A DNA stretch of 64,000 bases from Rappaport israeli (GTDB lineage: Bacteria; Pseudomonadota; Gammaproteobacteria; Cardiobacteriales; Cardiobacteriaceae), in the NCBI RefSeq assembly GCF_001888055.1, contig NZ_LXHZ01000016.1, forward strand, positions 1-64,000, given 5' to 3'. The translations under genes and the position numbers were made by a program. Under the pieces are notes generated by a model. The model was not told where the DNA came from. It worked only from the letters and a program-made list of their open reading frames with translations, and did no database searches. This document shows, piece by piece, positions 40,476-48,567 of this stretch; the stretch's first letter is position 1, and the number at the start of each line of letters is the position of its first letter.

Positions 40476-42626
40476 ATGAGAGAGGGGGTGGGGTCGGATT
40501 TGTCGTCGTTTCGGTTTTTGCGTCCAGCGGTATTTGGTGCGAGTTATTTGGGCGGGCAGGTGGCGGCGTTGTTTGCCAGTGCTGGGATTCGGGTGCGGTT
40601 GTATGACCGCCCGTCGGCAGGCGATGCGAATGCCTTAGCGCGTGGGGTAATTGAGGAGCTGATGTGGCAGAAGCCGTTGCCGTTTGCTGGGCAGGAGGCA
40701 GTGTCTTTAATTGATGCGCGCAACTATGGTGATGATTGGGCGTTGTTGAAAGACCATGATTTAATCATTGAATGCCATGAGGGGGATTTTGCGATGCGTC
40801 GGGGGATGTTGACGCGTTTGGCGCCTGCTTTGTCTAAAGAAGTGGTGTTGATGACTCTTGCCGATGGCTTGCCTTTGGAGGAGTTTGCGCGGGCGCTTCC
40901 TGCTGGGTTGCGTCCGCGTTTTTGTGGTGCGCATTTTTATCGTCCGTCGCGTTTTATGCGTTTGATGGAGTTGTATGCGGGGGTGCGAACGGAGGCGCGT
41001 GTTTTAGATGTGGTGCGTGGATTTTTTACGCAGGTGTTGGGGCGTGAGGTGTTGCAGGTGGCGGATAGCCCAAATTATGTGGGCAATCGTTTGTTGGTGT
41101 TTTTGATTATGGCAAGTTTTTATCATGCGCAGCGGCTGGGGTTGTCGTTGGAGCAGTTGGAATATTTGACGATGTTTCCAGAGTTTGCTGAAAATAAGGG
41201 CATTGTGTCGCGGGTGCGGTTTTTAGGGGCGATGCGGGTGCGGGAGATTTTTGCGCGGGTGGCGATGGCGGATAGGGAGCGTTTTGGGGTGTTGCTTGAG
41301 CAATGTGAGATGTTGCAGGCATTTTTGGCGTGTTTGTCTGAGGGTAGGGTGGCGAAGGTGGGGGCTTCTGGGATGGCGTTTGATGTGCAGTTACAAGGCG
41401 CGATTGATCGGTGTGATTGGTTGGCGCTTGGGCGTTTGAATTCACATGCGGCAAGGTTTTTATATGCTTTCTGGCGAGATGTGTGGCAATACATGGCTTG
41501 GGTGGCTCAAGAGACTGGTTTGGCTGGAGCGGATTTAGATAGGGCTTTGCGCTATGGGATTAATTGGCCGTATAACTTTTATGCTTGGTTTTTGGCTTTC
41601 TCTCCTAAGGTGGTGATCGAAACGACAAAGGAGGATGCAAAAAAGGGGGTTGTTGAGTATGCGGTGGGGGATTTTTGGCGTAAAGCGCGACGACAAACGG
41701 AGCAAGAGCGTAAGGCAGAGGCGTCATTGTGGTTTGCAGATTCGCAGCTGCTTTTTAAGGAGGCGGTGGGTAGTCGGTGTTGGTTGTATCAGCAATCGAT
41801 TGTGATTTGGCAACCGCTTGCGTCGGTGGCGGTGTTTGATGTGCAATTATTGGCGGAGTTGTTGCAGGCGTGTGAGTATGCCAAGCGTAAGCGCGCGGCA
41901 CTTTTGATTTATCATCATGGGCAATCGTTTGGGGTGGCTAGAAATTGGCGGGAGTTTTGCCAGCAAAAAGATGGGCTATGGCAGGCGGAGCAGGATGCGC
42001 TGGAGGCGGTGTTATTGGCGCTTCGGATGTTGCCCTCGCCTGTGTTGGTGTCTTTATCAGGGAAGGTATATGACGCGGGGTTTGCCGTGATGATGCAAGC
42101 AGATTGTGTGTTGTGTGATACGGAGGTGAGTTGGCAGTTATCAACCATTGGGCAGGGATTGATTTCTTTTGGTGGGGTGTGGTTTGAGTGGCTTAGGCGC
42201 TTGCCTGCGGTGGATGAGGCAACGCGTTTGGCACAAATTCATGGGGTGTTGGCAAGAATGGCGATGATGGGAAGTGTGAGCGATGTGCATACGGCTCGGC
42301 AGTTGGGGTTGTTGCGTAGTGGGGACGGTTTTATGCTAACACGCGCGATGTTGGAGCAAAAAACGGCGGCTATTGCGCAATCTTGGGTGCATTATCAGGG
42401 CGCGAAGGCGGTGCGCTATGGGCAAAAGGGGTTGTCAAAGGTGCAGAGGGCGAAATTAGCAGAGAAAGCTCAGGAATTATCGCATGGACGAGAGCGCTAT
42501 TTGATAATGTTGGATTTGTTAGGTGAGCAGGTGGCGGGTAGAGCGTTGTCTTTGCGGTTGTTTTTGCAAGATGAATGGCGGGCGTTTAATCAGTTATGCA
42601 TGCAGGAGGATGAGAATGGGGGTTAA
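40476..42626 (+). CDS. Fused 3-hydroxyacyl-CoA dehydrogenase / enoyl-CoA hydratase-like protein
   Basis: About 716 residues in the order dehydrogenase first, crotonase second, as in FadN-type proteins and opposite to E. coli FadB. N-terminal Rossmann part AVFGASYLGGQVAALFA, then GAHFYRPSRFMRLMEL (catalytic His region) and DSPNYVGNRL. The crotonase half (from about residue 430) is recognisable mainly by VLVSLSGKVYDAGFAVMMQADCVL and is rather divergent. The nucleotide motif lacks the middle Gly of GxGxxG. ATG at 40476 chosen over TTG at 40473. Intact; no thiolase nearby. Stop overlaps truD. Confidence 0.8.
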   Translation: MREGVGSDLSSFRFLRPAVFGASYLGGQVAALFASAGIRVRLYDRPSAGDANALARGVIEELMWQKPLPFAGQEAVSLIDARNYGDDWALLKDHDLIIECHEGDFAMRRGMLTRLAPALSKEVVLMTLADGLPLEEFARALPAGLRPRFCGAHFYRPSRFMRLMELYAGVRTEARVLDVVRGFFTQVLGREVLQVADSPNYVGNRLLVFLIMASFYHAQRLGLSLEQLEYLTMFPEFAENKGIVSRVRFLGAMRVREIFARVAMADRERFGVLLEQCEMLQAFLACLSEGRVAKVGASGMAFDVQLQGAIDRCDWLALGRLNSHAARFLYAFWRDVWQYMAWVAQETGLAGADLDRALRYGINWPYNFYAWFLAFSPKVVIETTKEDAKKGVVEYAVGDFWRKARRQTEQERKAEASLWFADSQLLFKEAVGSRCWLYQQSIVIWQPLASVAVFDVQLLAELLQACEYAKRKRAALLIYHHGQSFGVARNWREFCQQKDGLWQAEQDALEAVLLALRMLPSPVLVSLSGKVYDAGFAVMMQADCVLCDTEVSWQLSTIGQGLISFGGVWFEWLRRLPAVDEATRLAQIHGVLARMAMMGSVSDVHTARQLGLLRSGDGFMLTRAMLEQKTAAIAQSWVHYQGAKAVRYGQKGLSKVQRAKLAEKAQELSHGRERYLIMLDLLGEQVAGRALSLRLFLQDEWRAFNQLCMQEDENGG

Positions 42627-43608
42627 GGCTCAGGCGGATTTAAAAACTAAGGCGCAGGATTTTATAGTAGAAGAGGTTTTAGGCTTTGAGTTATCAGGGG
42701 CGGGGGAGCATCTTTGGTGTTGGGTGGAAAAAATCAATGCCAATACGTTGTATGTGGCGCGACAGTGGGCGCAGTTGGTGGGTTGTCAGCGACGCGATAT
42801 TAGTCATAGTGGGTTGAAAGACCGCCATGCAATAACGCGACAATGGCTGTGTTTGCCAGCAATTTATGGCGATAAGTTGCCTGATGTAGGCGAAGGCTGG
42901 CGGATTATTCAGCGCGTGCGTCATCAGAAAAAATTGCGCGTGGGGACGCATCGTTTTAATGATTTTGTGATTAGATTGCGTGAGGTGGCGGGGGATAAAA
43001 CAGAGATTGAAACGGCTTTGCAGTCGCAAGTACTTGAGGGGTTTGTAAATAAATTTGGAGCACAGCGGTTTGGGCGGGAAAATTTAGCACGCGCGCAACA
43101 ATGGGTGAAATCAGGAAAACTGCCTAAAAAGCGTGAGGAGCGGTCGCTGGTGTTATCTACATTGCGGGCGTGGTTATTTAATCAACAGTTGGAGATGCGC
43201 GAGAGTTTGGGGGTGGTGCGCTCATTGTTGGTGGGTGATAGAGCGATGTTGCGTGGGAGTCAGAGCTATTTTTATATTGAGAAAATAGATGAAGATTTGC
43301 AACGGCGCTTAAATGAGGGCGATATTGTGCCCGCTGGATGGTTGGTGGGGAAAGAGGAAAATACGGATGAGGCGACGCCGAGCGCGGATATTCGCGCAAA
43401 AGCATTAGAGGATTATGCAGCGGAGGTGGCGTATCTACAGCGCTATGCACAAAGCGATTGGCGGGCGATGGTCGTGCAAGCGCAACAGTTGTCATGGCAG
43501 TGGGAAGAGGATAAAACGTTGGTATTGTCGTTTCGCTTACCAAAAGGATGTTTTGCAACGACTTTACTTGAGCAAGTTTTTACTATTCGGGATAGGTCAG
43601 TAGAATAA
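42616..43608 (+). CDS. truD: tRNA pseudouridine-13 synthase
   Basis: Makes pseudouridine 13 in tRNA-Glu. Catalytic Asp in SHSGLKDRHAITRQW, DFIVEE near the N-terminus, and FGAQRFGR. Start at 42616 because AGGAGG ends 6 bases before it; it overlaps the preceding gene by 11 bases. About 330 residues, intact. Last gene before the mobile region. Confidence 0.94.
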   Translation: MGVKAQADLKTKAQDFIVEEVLGFELSGAGEHLWCWVEKINANTLYVARQWAQLVGCQRRDISHSGLKDRHAITRQWLCLPAIYGDKLPDVGEGWRIIQRVRHQKKLRVGTHRFNDFVIRLREVAGDKTEIETALQSQVLEGFVNKFGAQRFGRENLARAQQWVKSGKLPKKREERSLVLSTLRAWLFNQQLEMRESLGVVRSLLVGDRAMLRGSQSYFYIEKIDEDLQRRLNEGDIVPAGWLVGKEENTDEATPSADIRAKALEDYAAEVAYLQRYAQSDWRAMVVQAQQLSWQWEEDKTLVLSFRLPKGCFATTLLEQVFTIRDRSVE

Positions 43609-43708
43609 TTTTTTTATAAAGATTATGCCTTGTTTGGATGAATAAGTTGCCCAATACAATTTGGATTTTTATTGAAAAAATTTGAGATTGAATTTAATTC
43701 AAAACTTA

Positions 43709-43733
43709 GAATAAGTATAGAAAGAATAAGTAT
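43709..43733. repeat. Two direct repeats upstream of mobC
   Basis: GAATAAGTAT occurs at 43709-43718 and 43724-43733 (15-base period) in an A+T-rich stretch between truD and mobC, the place where an origin of transfer or iterons would be expected. Confidence 0.4.
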
Positions 43734-43773
43734 TAAATGATTTTTAAAACTTTCAAAGACTTGCAAGATAAAA

Positions 43774-43986
43774 ATGGCTATTCCAGCAGAGCTACAAAAA
43801 GACAGAGCACGTGCGCTGCTATTGCTCAGTAAATCCAGTAACAATATCAATCAGATCGCTAAAGCGCTCAATACACTAAGAGTTGAAAACCAACTCAATG
43901 AGGCGCAAGCCTTGCGCTATTTGCAAACGCTTGACTCAATAAAACTGCAACTTAATCTGTTTTGGCAGAAATTTGAGACGGTCTGA
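43774..43986 (+). pseudogene. mobC: MobC-like relaxosome protein, probably 5'-truncated
   Basis: 70 residues with LLLLSKSSNNINQIAKALN, the hallmark of MobC/MbeC-type nicking accessory proteins. Intact members are longer at the N-terminus (about 100-130); upstream in frame a stop follows within about 12 codons and only a weak ribosome site is seen, so the front is probably missing. Ends 2 bases before the relaxase start, the standard mobC-relaxase arrangement. Confidence 0.7.
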
Positions 43987-43988
43987 AT

Positions 43989-44858
43989 ATGATTATTCGG
44001 GTGAAAGGCGGTAAAGGCGGAATTGTTGACTATCTGGAAAAGGGCAGAAAGTCAGACCGTGAGCTTTCACGCGATGAATTAGACCAACGTGTGCCATTGA
44101 GTGGGGAAATCCAGCAATTATCAGGGGTTCTTGGTTGTTTTAATCCACAAGATAGCGCACAAAAATATTTGCATATCACTTTGTCTTTCAAAGAAGCGTT
44201 TGTAGAGGAAGAAGATTTGCAAGCTATTGACCGTGAGTTTCGTGAGTTTATTTTTAGCGCCTGTGCCGAAGATGAGTTTTACTATTACAGCGAGGCGCAT
44301 CTGCCTAAAATCAAATATGAATTAGATAAAAAAGGCATTGAGCATCAACGTTTCCCCCATATTCATGTGGTTATCCCTGAATATAATATTGCAACTGGAA
44401 AACGTGAAAACCCATTGGGTAAGATTACGCTGATTCATCCGTATCTCACGGCGTTTCAAGAACACATCAATGAGCGCTTTGATTTGCAGTCGCCTAAAGA
44501 TAATCGCCGTCAATTAACTTCAGGGGCTGAAGAGGTAATTAATCGCTATAAAATTCAATCTGATATGCCCATCAACAAAATCAAGCGTCGCTTGTTTGAA
44601 TTTGTTCAATCTCACCCAGAGATTAGCAATGTAGAAGAATTAGCGGCAAGTATCCGAGCTTTTGGTGTGGGGGTGAAGGTTAGAGATAGCAAAAAATTTG
44701 GCGCTAAATATATTAATTTTTCTTTTGACGTAGAGGGTAAGCGCAAAGCAATTAATCTTAAAGACGGGGTTTTTCTAGATGCTTATTTAGCAAGGCGCAA
44801 TCTTGAACTTGCGCAAGCGCCTGCTTTTTATTGCTTTTCGGCTATCAAACCCATTTGA
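43989..44858 (+). pseudogene. MOB-type relaxase, N-terminal half (interrupted gene)
   Basis: Plasmid/island relaxase that would nick the transfer origin. KYLHITLSFKE and the metal-binding PHIHVVIPEYN (HxH) are the relaxase motifs. The real relaxase sequence seems to end near DAYLARRNLELAQ (about 44815); the last residues APAFYCFSAIKPI come from foreign sequence read out of its own frame. The likely continuation of the same gene is at 45657-46526. The tyrosine expected near the N-terminus is in VDYLEKG (residue about 14). Confidence 0.75.
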
Positions 44859-44989
44859 TGATTTACACCCCCAGCAATTACCGCGTTAAAGATTTTCTCC
44901 GCTTCGGTTGGGCAATTCTCTTTACCTATGCAGCAGCGGCTTTATTGCTTATTCCGCTGATTTTTCCTTTCCGCCCCGCATCGTTTTAA
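44822..44989 (+). pseudogene. 3' end of an SLC13/DASS-type transporter gene
   Basis: Reading CFLLLFGYQTHLMIY then TPSNYRVKDFLRFGW, a hydrophobic segment, and ending FPFRPASF. GYQTxLMVYxPGxYRxxDFLR is the conserved C-terminal part of SLC13/CitT-type sodium or anion symporters. Only about 55 residues remain and the frame opens directly from the relaxase fragment, so this is a fragment of a larger gene. A terminator follows. An internal ATG at 44858 could still give a 43-residue membrane peptide. Confidence 0.6.
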
Positions 44990-45006
44990 ACTCAAAACGA
45001 GAGCGC

Positions 45007-45036
45007 AAAAAAGCCGGCTTGCAGCCGGCTTTTTTA
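45007..45036. terminator. Bidirectional rho-independent terminator
   Basis: AAAAAAGCCGGCT / AGCCGGCTTTTTT with a 3-base loop; serves the transporter fragment on + and the PepSY gene on minus. Confidence 0.92.
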
Positions 45037-45048
45037 AAATGGTGATAA

Positions 45049-45366
45049 TTAATCGTCACGCTCTACGCTATGACGTCTAATCTTGCCTGTTTTGGCATCA
45101 ATTACAATGTCATGCTCCATACCGTTATAATGCACTTCCACTTCAAAACGCGCGCCGCGATATTGGCTGTATTCAAAATCCACATCAGTCACTATACCGC
45201 CGCCCGCTGCTTGAATGGCGATTTCCGCCGCTTTGTCATGAGAGATATATTCTCCTTGATGTTGCTGGTAATAGCGTGCGTCGTCATCATAACGATCAGC
45301 ATATTGAGCAAAGACCGGAGCAGTCAAAACGGCTAAAGCGGCAATCGAAATAAATTTTTTCATCAT
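45049..45366 (-). CDS. Periplasmic PepSY-domain protein
   Basis: 105 residues: signal peptide KKFISIAALAVLTAPVFA, then a PepSY domain with ISHDKAAEIAIQAAGGG, GARFEVEVHYNG and HDIVIDAKTGKIRR. Such small secreted PepSY proteins may inhibit proteases or sense signals; no partner two-component system is here. AAAGGA precedes the tandem ATGs (45366 or 45363). It lies in DNA that splits the relaxase gene. Upstream are direct repeats at 45403-45427. Confidence 0.85.
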   Translation of the reverse strand: MMKKFISIAALAVLTAPVFAQYADRYDDDARYYQQHQGEYISHDKAAEIAIQAAGGGIVTDVDFEYSQYRGARFEVEVHYNGMEHDIVIDAKTGKIRRHSVERDD

Positions 45367-45402
45367 TTATCCTTTATCACAGTTTAAGTTTAAGATTCTG
45401 AA

Positions 45403-45427
45403 TCAAGATTCATTATCAAGATTCATT
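45403..45427. repeat. Tandem 12-base repeat upstream of the PepSY gene
   Basis: TCAAGATTCATT at 45403-45414 and 45416-45427 (13-base period), in the promoter region of the PepSY gene. Could be a regulator binding site. Confidence 0.5.
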
Positions 45428-45429
45428 GC

Positions 45430-45593
45430 ACAAAATTATAAAGCTAATATAAATAAGCAATATTATGCTTTGTTTATAATTACACAATGTTTATTTATCC
45501 TTACTTGCTCTGTTCTCGGCAGCGCTTTTATCGCTCTTTTTCCACAAAAATCCGTCATGCGGCGGGCTTCTTATCAGCTGATGGGCAACAAAC
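45430..45593. other. Non-coding stretch upstream of the PepSY gene
   Basis: Together with 45367-45430 this leaves about 225 bases without a gene. A+T rich, presumably carrying the PepSY promoter (minus) and the remains of the intergenic region behind ppc. No RNA gene or repeat recognised. Confidence 0.4.
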
Positions 45594-45656
45594 TTAACCC
45601 GTGTTACGCAATCCTGCCGCGATGGCATTGATGGTACGCAGGAGCGGATTGTTGAT
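45594..45656 (-). pseudogene. ppc: 3' tip of a phosphoenolpyruvate carboxylase gene
   Basis: On the minus strand the last codons read NNPLLRTINAIAAGLRNTG then TAA. INxIAAGxRNTG is the invariant C-terminus of PEP carboxylase, part of its aspartate/active site. Only about 20 residues are left before the relaxase C-half begins, marking the right border of the inserted chromosomal DNA. Confidence 0.65.
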
Positions 45657-46526
45657 GACAATCGCCGTTTTAGTGCCTCTGATTATTTAAGACAGCGCAT
45701 GCATTTAGATTGGTCAGAGTCAAAGGTAATATTAAATCATGTGCTTAAAACACAAATGCACGGCAAAGGACAAAAACAAGCTGTGGCTTCATCGGTGATG
45801 TGGCGCCATTTTTGCAAACAAGAACAACAACTCAAACCCTTCAAGCAGGCTTTTTTGCAATACAAATCCGAGCGCAAAGCGATTTTTGCACGCTATCGCT
45901 ATCAGCGCGATACAAAATACACGTGCGCACAAAATTCAGTTTTATGGCGATTAAATAAAGAAAAACGCGAACAAGCGCTCAAACAACTAGAAAACAACTG
46001 GCAACAACAACGAAAAATGCTCAACCTTAAACCGCATGAACGTTATTTGCACTATCTCTATCAACAAGCGCAAAAAAATAATGAGCAGGCGCTCACTGAA
46101 CTTAATCGCGTTTATCCGAAATGGCAAACGCATCATAGACAAGAAGAGGAAACCATCGTTTTTGAAATCCGTAGTCAAACGAAATATCCTCAACTCTTCA
46201 GTACTTTTGACTTTGGTTTAAACACCACCATCAAAAGAAATGGCACAATTGAATATCGCGACCAAAGCAAACACAATAAAGTTGTGATTGTTGATAGCTA
46301 TCAATCAATCAAAGTGAAAGAGAAAAGCGAAGATGTTTTTAGCAAAGCATTGGTTTTAGCGCAGAGAAGATATGGCACAGATAAATTCGAAATTATTGGG
46401 GCAAGTAAAGAAGATTTAGCAGCCATTCAAAAAGCAGTTAATCAGCAACAAGTTAATGTTAAAGTGCTTCAGGTGAAAAACTTACCGCCTAAGACTTCTA
46501 GTAAAGATAAAGACCATCAGCGTTAA
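45657..46526 (+). pseudogene. Relaxase C-terminal half (interrupted gene)
   Basis: An open frame continuing from inside the ppc fragment: DNRRFSASDYLRQRMHLDW, then a long Lys/Gln-rich, helical region and a late domain VFEIRSQTKYPQLFSTFD and RRYGTDKFEIIGASKED resembling the LPD7-type C-terminal domain of mobilisation relaxases. An ATG at 45699 could start a 275-residue product, but no ribosome site is visible. Reads as the second half of the gene at 43989. Codon use (A-rich) matches that half and not the DNA between. Confidence 0.65.
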
Positions 46527-46549
46527 TAGAGAATAATTCTAATGATGGA

Positions 46550-46735
46550 TTAGCCAAAAATTTCGCTATGGCTATCTAAGTAATGCAACTCTACAACATC
46601 ATCCACTATTTTATAGATTAAAACCAAATCAGGCTTGATATGGCAATCACGAAACCCAATAAAATGACCCGTCAAGGCATGGTCTTTATGAGGGCGTTCA
46701 GAAATCTGTGTCAGTTCAATCAAAGGCTCATCACC
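46550..46735 (-). pseudogene. YafQ-like (RelE/ParE superfamily) toxin remnant
   Basis: About 61 residues on the minus strand: HKDHALTGHFIGFRDCHIKPDL, then VLIYKIVDDVVELHYLD and the final SHSEIFG. This is the second half of a YafQ-type ribosome-dependent mRNA endonuclease, with His residues of the active site. The N-terminal third is gone (in-frame stop at 46736) and no antitoxin precedes it. A degraded toxin-antitoxin module next to the MITE. Confidence 0.7.
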
Positions 46736-46774
46736 TTATCTAAGCGCCCGGGGAAATGGATAGACAACTGCATC

Positions 46775-46882
46775 TATAGTCGGAGAAGTGGAAAAGTAGT
46801 ACAAGGCGGCGAGCCGCAGACAGTACAGATAGTACGGCAAGGCGAGCCAACGCCGTAATACTTTTTCAATTCTTCGACTATA
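46775..46882. mobile_element. Correia-like repeat-enclosed MITE, copy 1
   Basis: 108 bases bounded by imperfect 24-base terminal inverted repeats, left TATAGTCGGAGAAGTGG and right ending TTCTTCGACTATA, with TA ends. The interior (ACAAGGCGGCGAGCCGCAG, then CAGTACAGATAGTACGGC) matches the core I know from Neisseria Correia elements, but the terminal repeats differ. Nearly identical to the copy at 53807-53914, same orientation. Such MITEs need an outside transposase and can supply promoters or RNase III/IHF sites. Confidence 0.88.
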
Positions 46883-46883
46883 G

Positions 46884-47134
46884 ACAAAACCTTTGATGCA
46901 GATTGGCTGTTAGAGGAACTGAACGAAAGAGCTTGCCAAGCGGTGATTCCACCGACGAGCAAGCGAAAACTGCAACGTGCTTATGACCGGCATATGTGCA
47001 AATGGCGTCATTTGGTAGAAAATGTTTTCTGTGATTTAAAGGGGTTTAAGAAGATAGCCATGCGTTCGGAGAAAACAGACAGCTCCTTTGCGGCAAACAT
47101 TTATCTCGCTGCAACACTTATGGCTTCAAGGTGA
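46884..47134 (+). pseudogene. IS5-family transposase, C-terminal remnant
   Basis: Frame reading DKTFDADWLLEELNERA, VIPPTSKRKLQRAYDRHMCKW, HLVENVFCDLKGFKKIAMR and AANIYLAATLMASR: the last DDE-domain part (final Glu in VENVF) of an IS5-type transposase such as those of Neisseria. The first part is missing; the MITE abuts its broken end. Confidence 0.78.
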
Positions 47135-47745
47135 TTGTCAACAGACCCTAGCCTTGCCCCCACGCCAAGCGGTACGACAAACCGCTCTGCCTTGTCCGCC
47201 AAATGGCGAATGGTTGTAGCCTCCAAATGGTCATAATGGTCGTGAGTAATCAGCACAACGTCAATGGCAGGCAGGTTTTGGCGTGTGATTGGGGCTTCTT
47301 GAAAACGTGGGGCGATGAGCGGTAGATTCAAGGGGTTGGCGTTGTCAAACACAGGATCGGTCAAAAAGCGTACGTCGTCCAGCTCCAAAATGGCGGATGC
47401 ATGACCGAGCCAATAGTAGGCGAAGTTTTCAGACTGGCTGAAAGCGATTTGATTTAAATCCACCATAGGCAAACGTCCGTTTGGCGTGTAGCCGTCAAAC
47501 CGCACAAAACCGCCTTGCCCTGTGGCTTTGTCGGGATAATAGGGCAAATCGGTGGTATAAAGGTTCACAAATTGCCCGTTTTTGTAATAAGACAAATGAG
47601 CGAAACGGCTCTCATCGGGCAATCCGCCCAAATTGCGATAGAGCATCACGCCCAAAATGGCGACAATCAAGGCAAGCACGCCCAGCGTGGCAAGGGTGAA
47701 TTTGAGCAGGCGTTTTAAAATGGGGTGTTTAACAGTCGGTTTCAT
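47101..47745 (-). pseudogene. MBL-fold metallohydrolase, C-terminus lost at an IS remnant
   Basis: N-terminal membrane anchor (LLKFTLATLGVLALIVAILGV), then an UlaG/COG2220-type metallo-beta-lactamase fold: WLGHASAILELDDVRFLTDPVF and the zinc motif LITHDHYDHLE, then RFVVPLGVGARLGS. At about 47140 the sequence turns into the antisense of the transposase remnant (SVDNHLEAISVAAR), so the last 100-odd residues with the remaining metal ligands are missing. The product is probably inactive. Confidence 0.82.
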
Positions 47746-47762
47746 CGGTTTGGCAAATAAAA

Positions 47763-47797
47763 TAAACCATTAGGGAGTCGACTGTCCTAATGGTTTG
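47763..47797. repeat. Inverted repeat upstream of the MBL gene
   Basis: AAACCATTAGG pairs with CCTAATGGTTT around an 11-base loop, just upstream of the MBL start. Looks like a terminator-type stem but lacks a T-run; may mark an element end. Confidence 0.55.
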
Positions 47798-47875
47798 GTT
47801 GAAAAATGAGATATTATACAAGGTCTTAGATATTAAGGGAAATTGAGAATGGTTATGGGTGGGTATAATTTAGTA

Positions 47876-48563
47876 GGCTCTAGACTAGCAGGGTGATTGG
47901 TATAATTTATTGCAGAAGCAACCATTCGCATTCCTTTAAATGCCATTCGAAATTTTTGCTTACACCGTTAAATTTTGCAAGCCTTCTTTTGGTAAAACTC
48001 CAAAAACTTTCTATACCGTTGATGTGTATGCTGCCATGTGCAAATTCGTTTTGTCCGTGATTAACCCGCAAATGCTTACTATAACCCACATCAACCAATC
48101 CGCTATACCCACGCCAACTATCAGAATAAATGACGCTGTCCAAGCTGACTTTACCCAGTATAATGTCTTGCAAGGTCTGCTTCTTACAATCAGGAACGAT
48201 TTCAGTATAAACCTTGCCCTCACGTTCGAATATACCGAATACAGGCTGTTTCAACGTTCCTCTGCCGCGTTTGAGTTTGCTATGAAAGCTTCGTTGCCGC
48301 TTGGCGCCAAAATAACTTTCATCGACTTCTATGCTTCCATAGAGTTGTTCCTTAAGTTCACTCTGATGGCGATAGATTTCCTGACGAAAGATGTTGTACC
48401 AATGATTGATGGTATTGCGATTAAAACCAGTCAGCAAAGCGGTTTTTGAGGCTTCAATATCGGCACAAAAGTGCCGAATAATTTTTTTGAGCTGATATGT
48501 GCTTAATTTACTGTTGTATCTCATTTTTCTAGTCTAACAGAGTGATTCTGCTAGTCTAGAGCC
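47876..48563. mobile_element. IS1016-type insertion sequence (IS1595 family), complete
   Basis: About 688 bases with perfect 16-base terminal inverted repeats GGCTCTAGACTAGCAG at 47876-47891 and its complement at 48548-48563, enclosing one full transposase gene. Size and transposase match IS1016/IS1595-group elements of Neisseriaceae, Pasteurellaceae and Moraxellaceae. I see no clear target duplication in the bases outside the repeats. Its right end lies 4 bases before the first ATG of the ThiF-like remnant, so it cut that gene. Confidence 0.88.
47907..48524 (-). CDS. IS1016-type transposase (ISXO2-like DDE)
   Basis: 205 residues, intact. DDE/N catalytic pattern: GSIEVDESYFGAKR (first Asp), VIYSDSWRGYSGL (second Asp), HINGIESFWSFTKRRL (final Asn/Glu region). 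Inside the two terminal repeats, so the element should still be mobile. Confidence 0.93.
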   Translation of the reverse strand: MRYNSKLSTYQLKKIIRHFCADIEASKTALLTGFNRNTINHWYNIFRQEIYRHQSELKEQLYGSIEVDESYFGAKRQRSFHSKLKRGRGTLKQPVFGIFEREGKVYTEIVPDCKKQTLQDIILGKVSLDSVIYSDSWRGYSGLVDVGYSKHLRVNHGQNEFAHGSIHINGIESFWSFTKRRLAKFNGVSKNFEWHLKECEWLLLQ

Positions 48564-48567
48564 TTTA

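Noticed and set aside
46640-46858. A 72-codon + strand frame running through MITE copy 1
   Set aside because: Composed of antisense toxin remnant and MITE sequence; not a gene.
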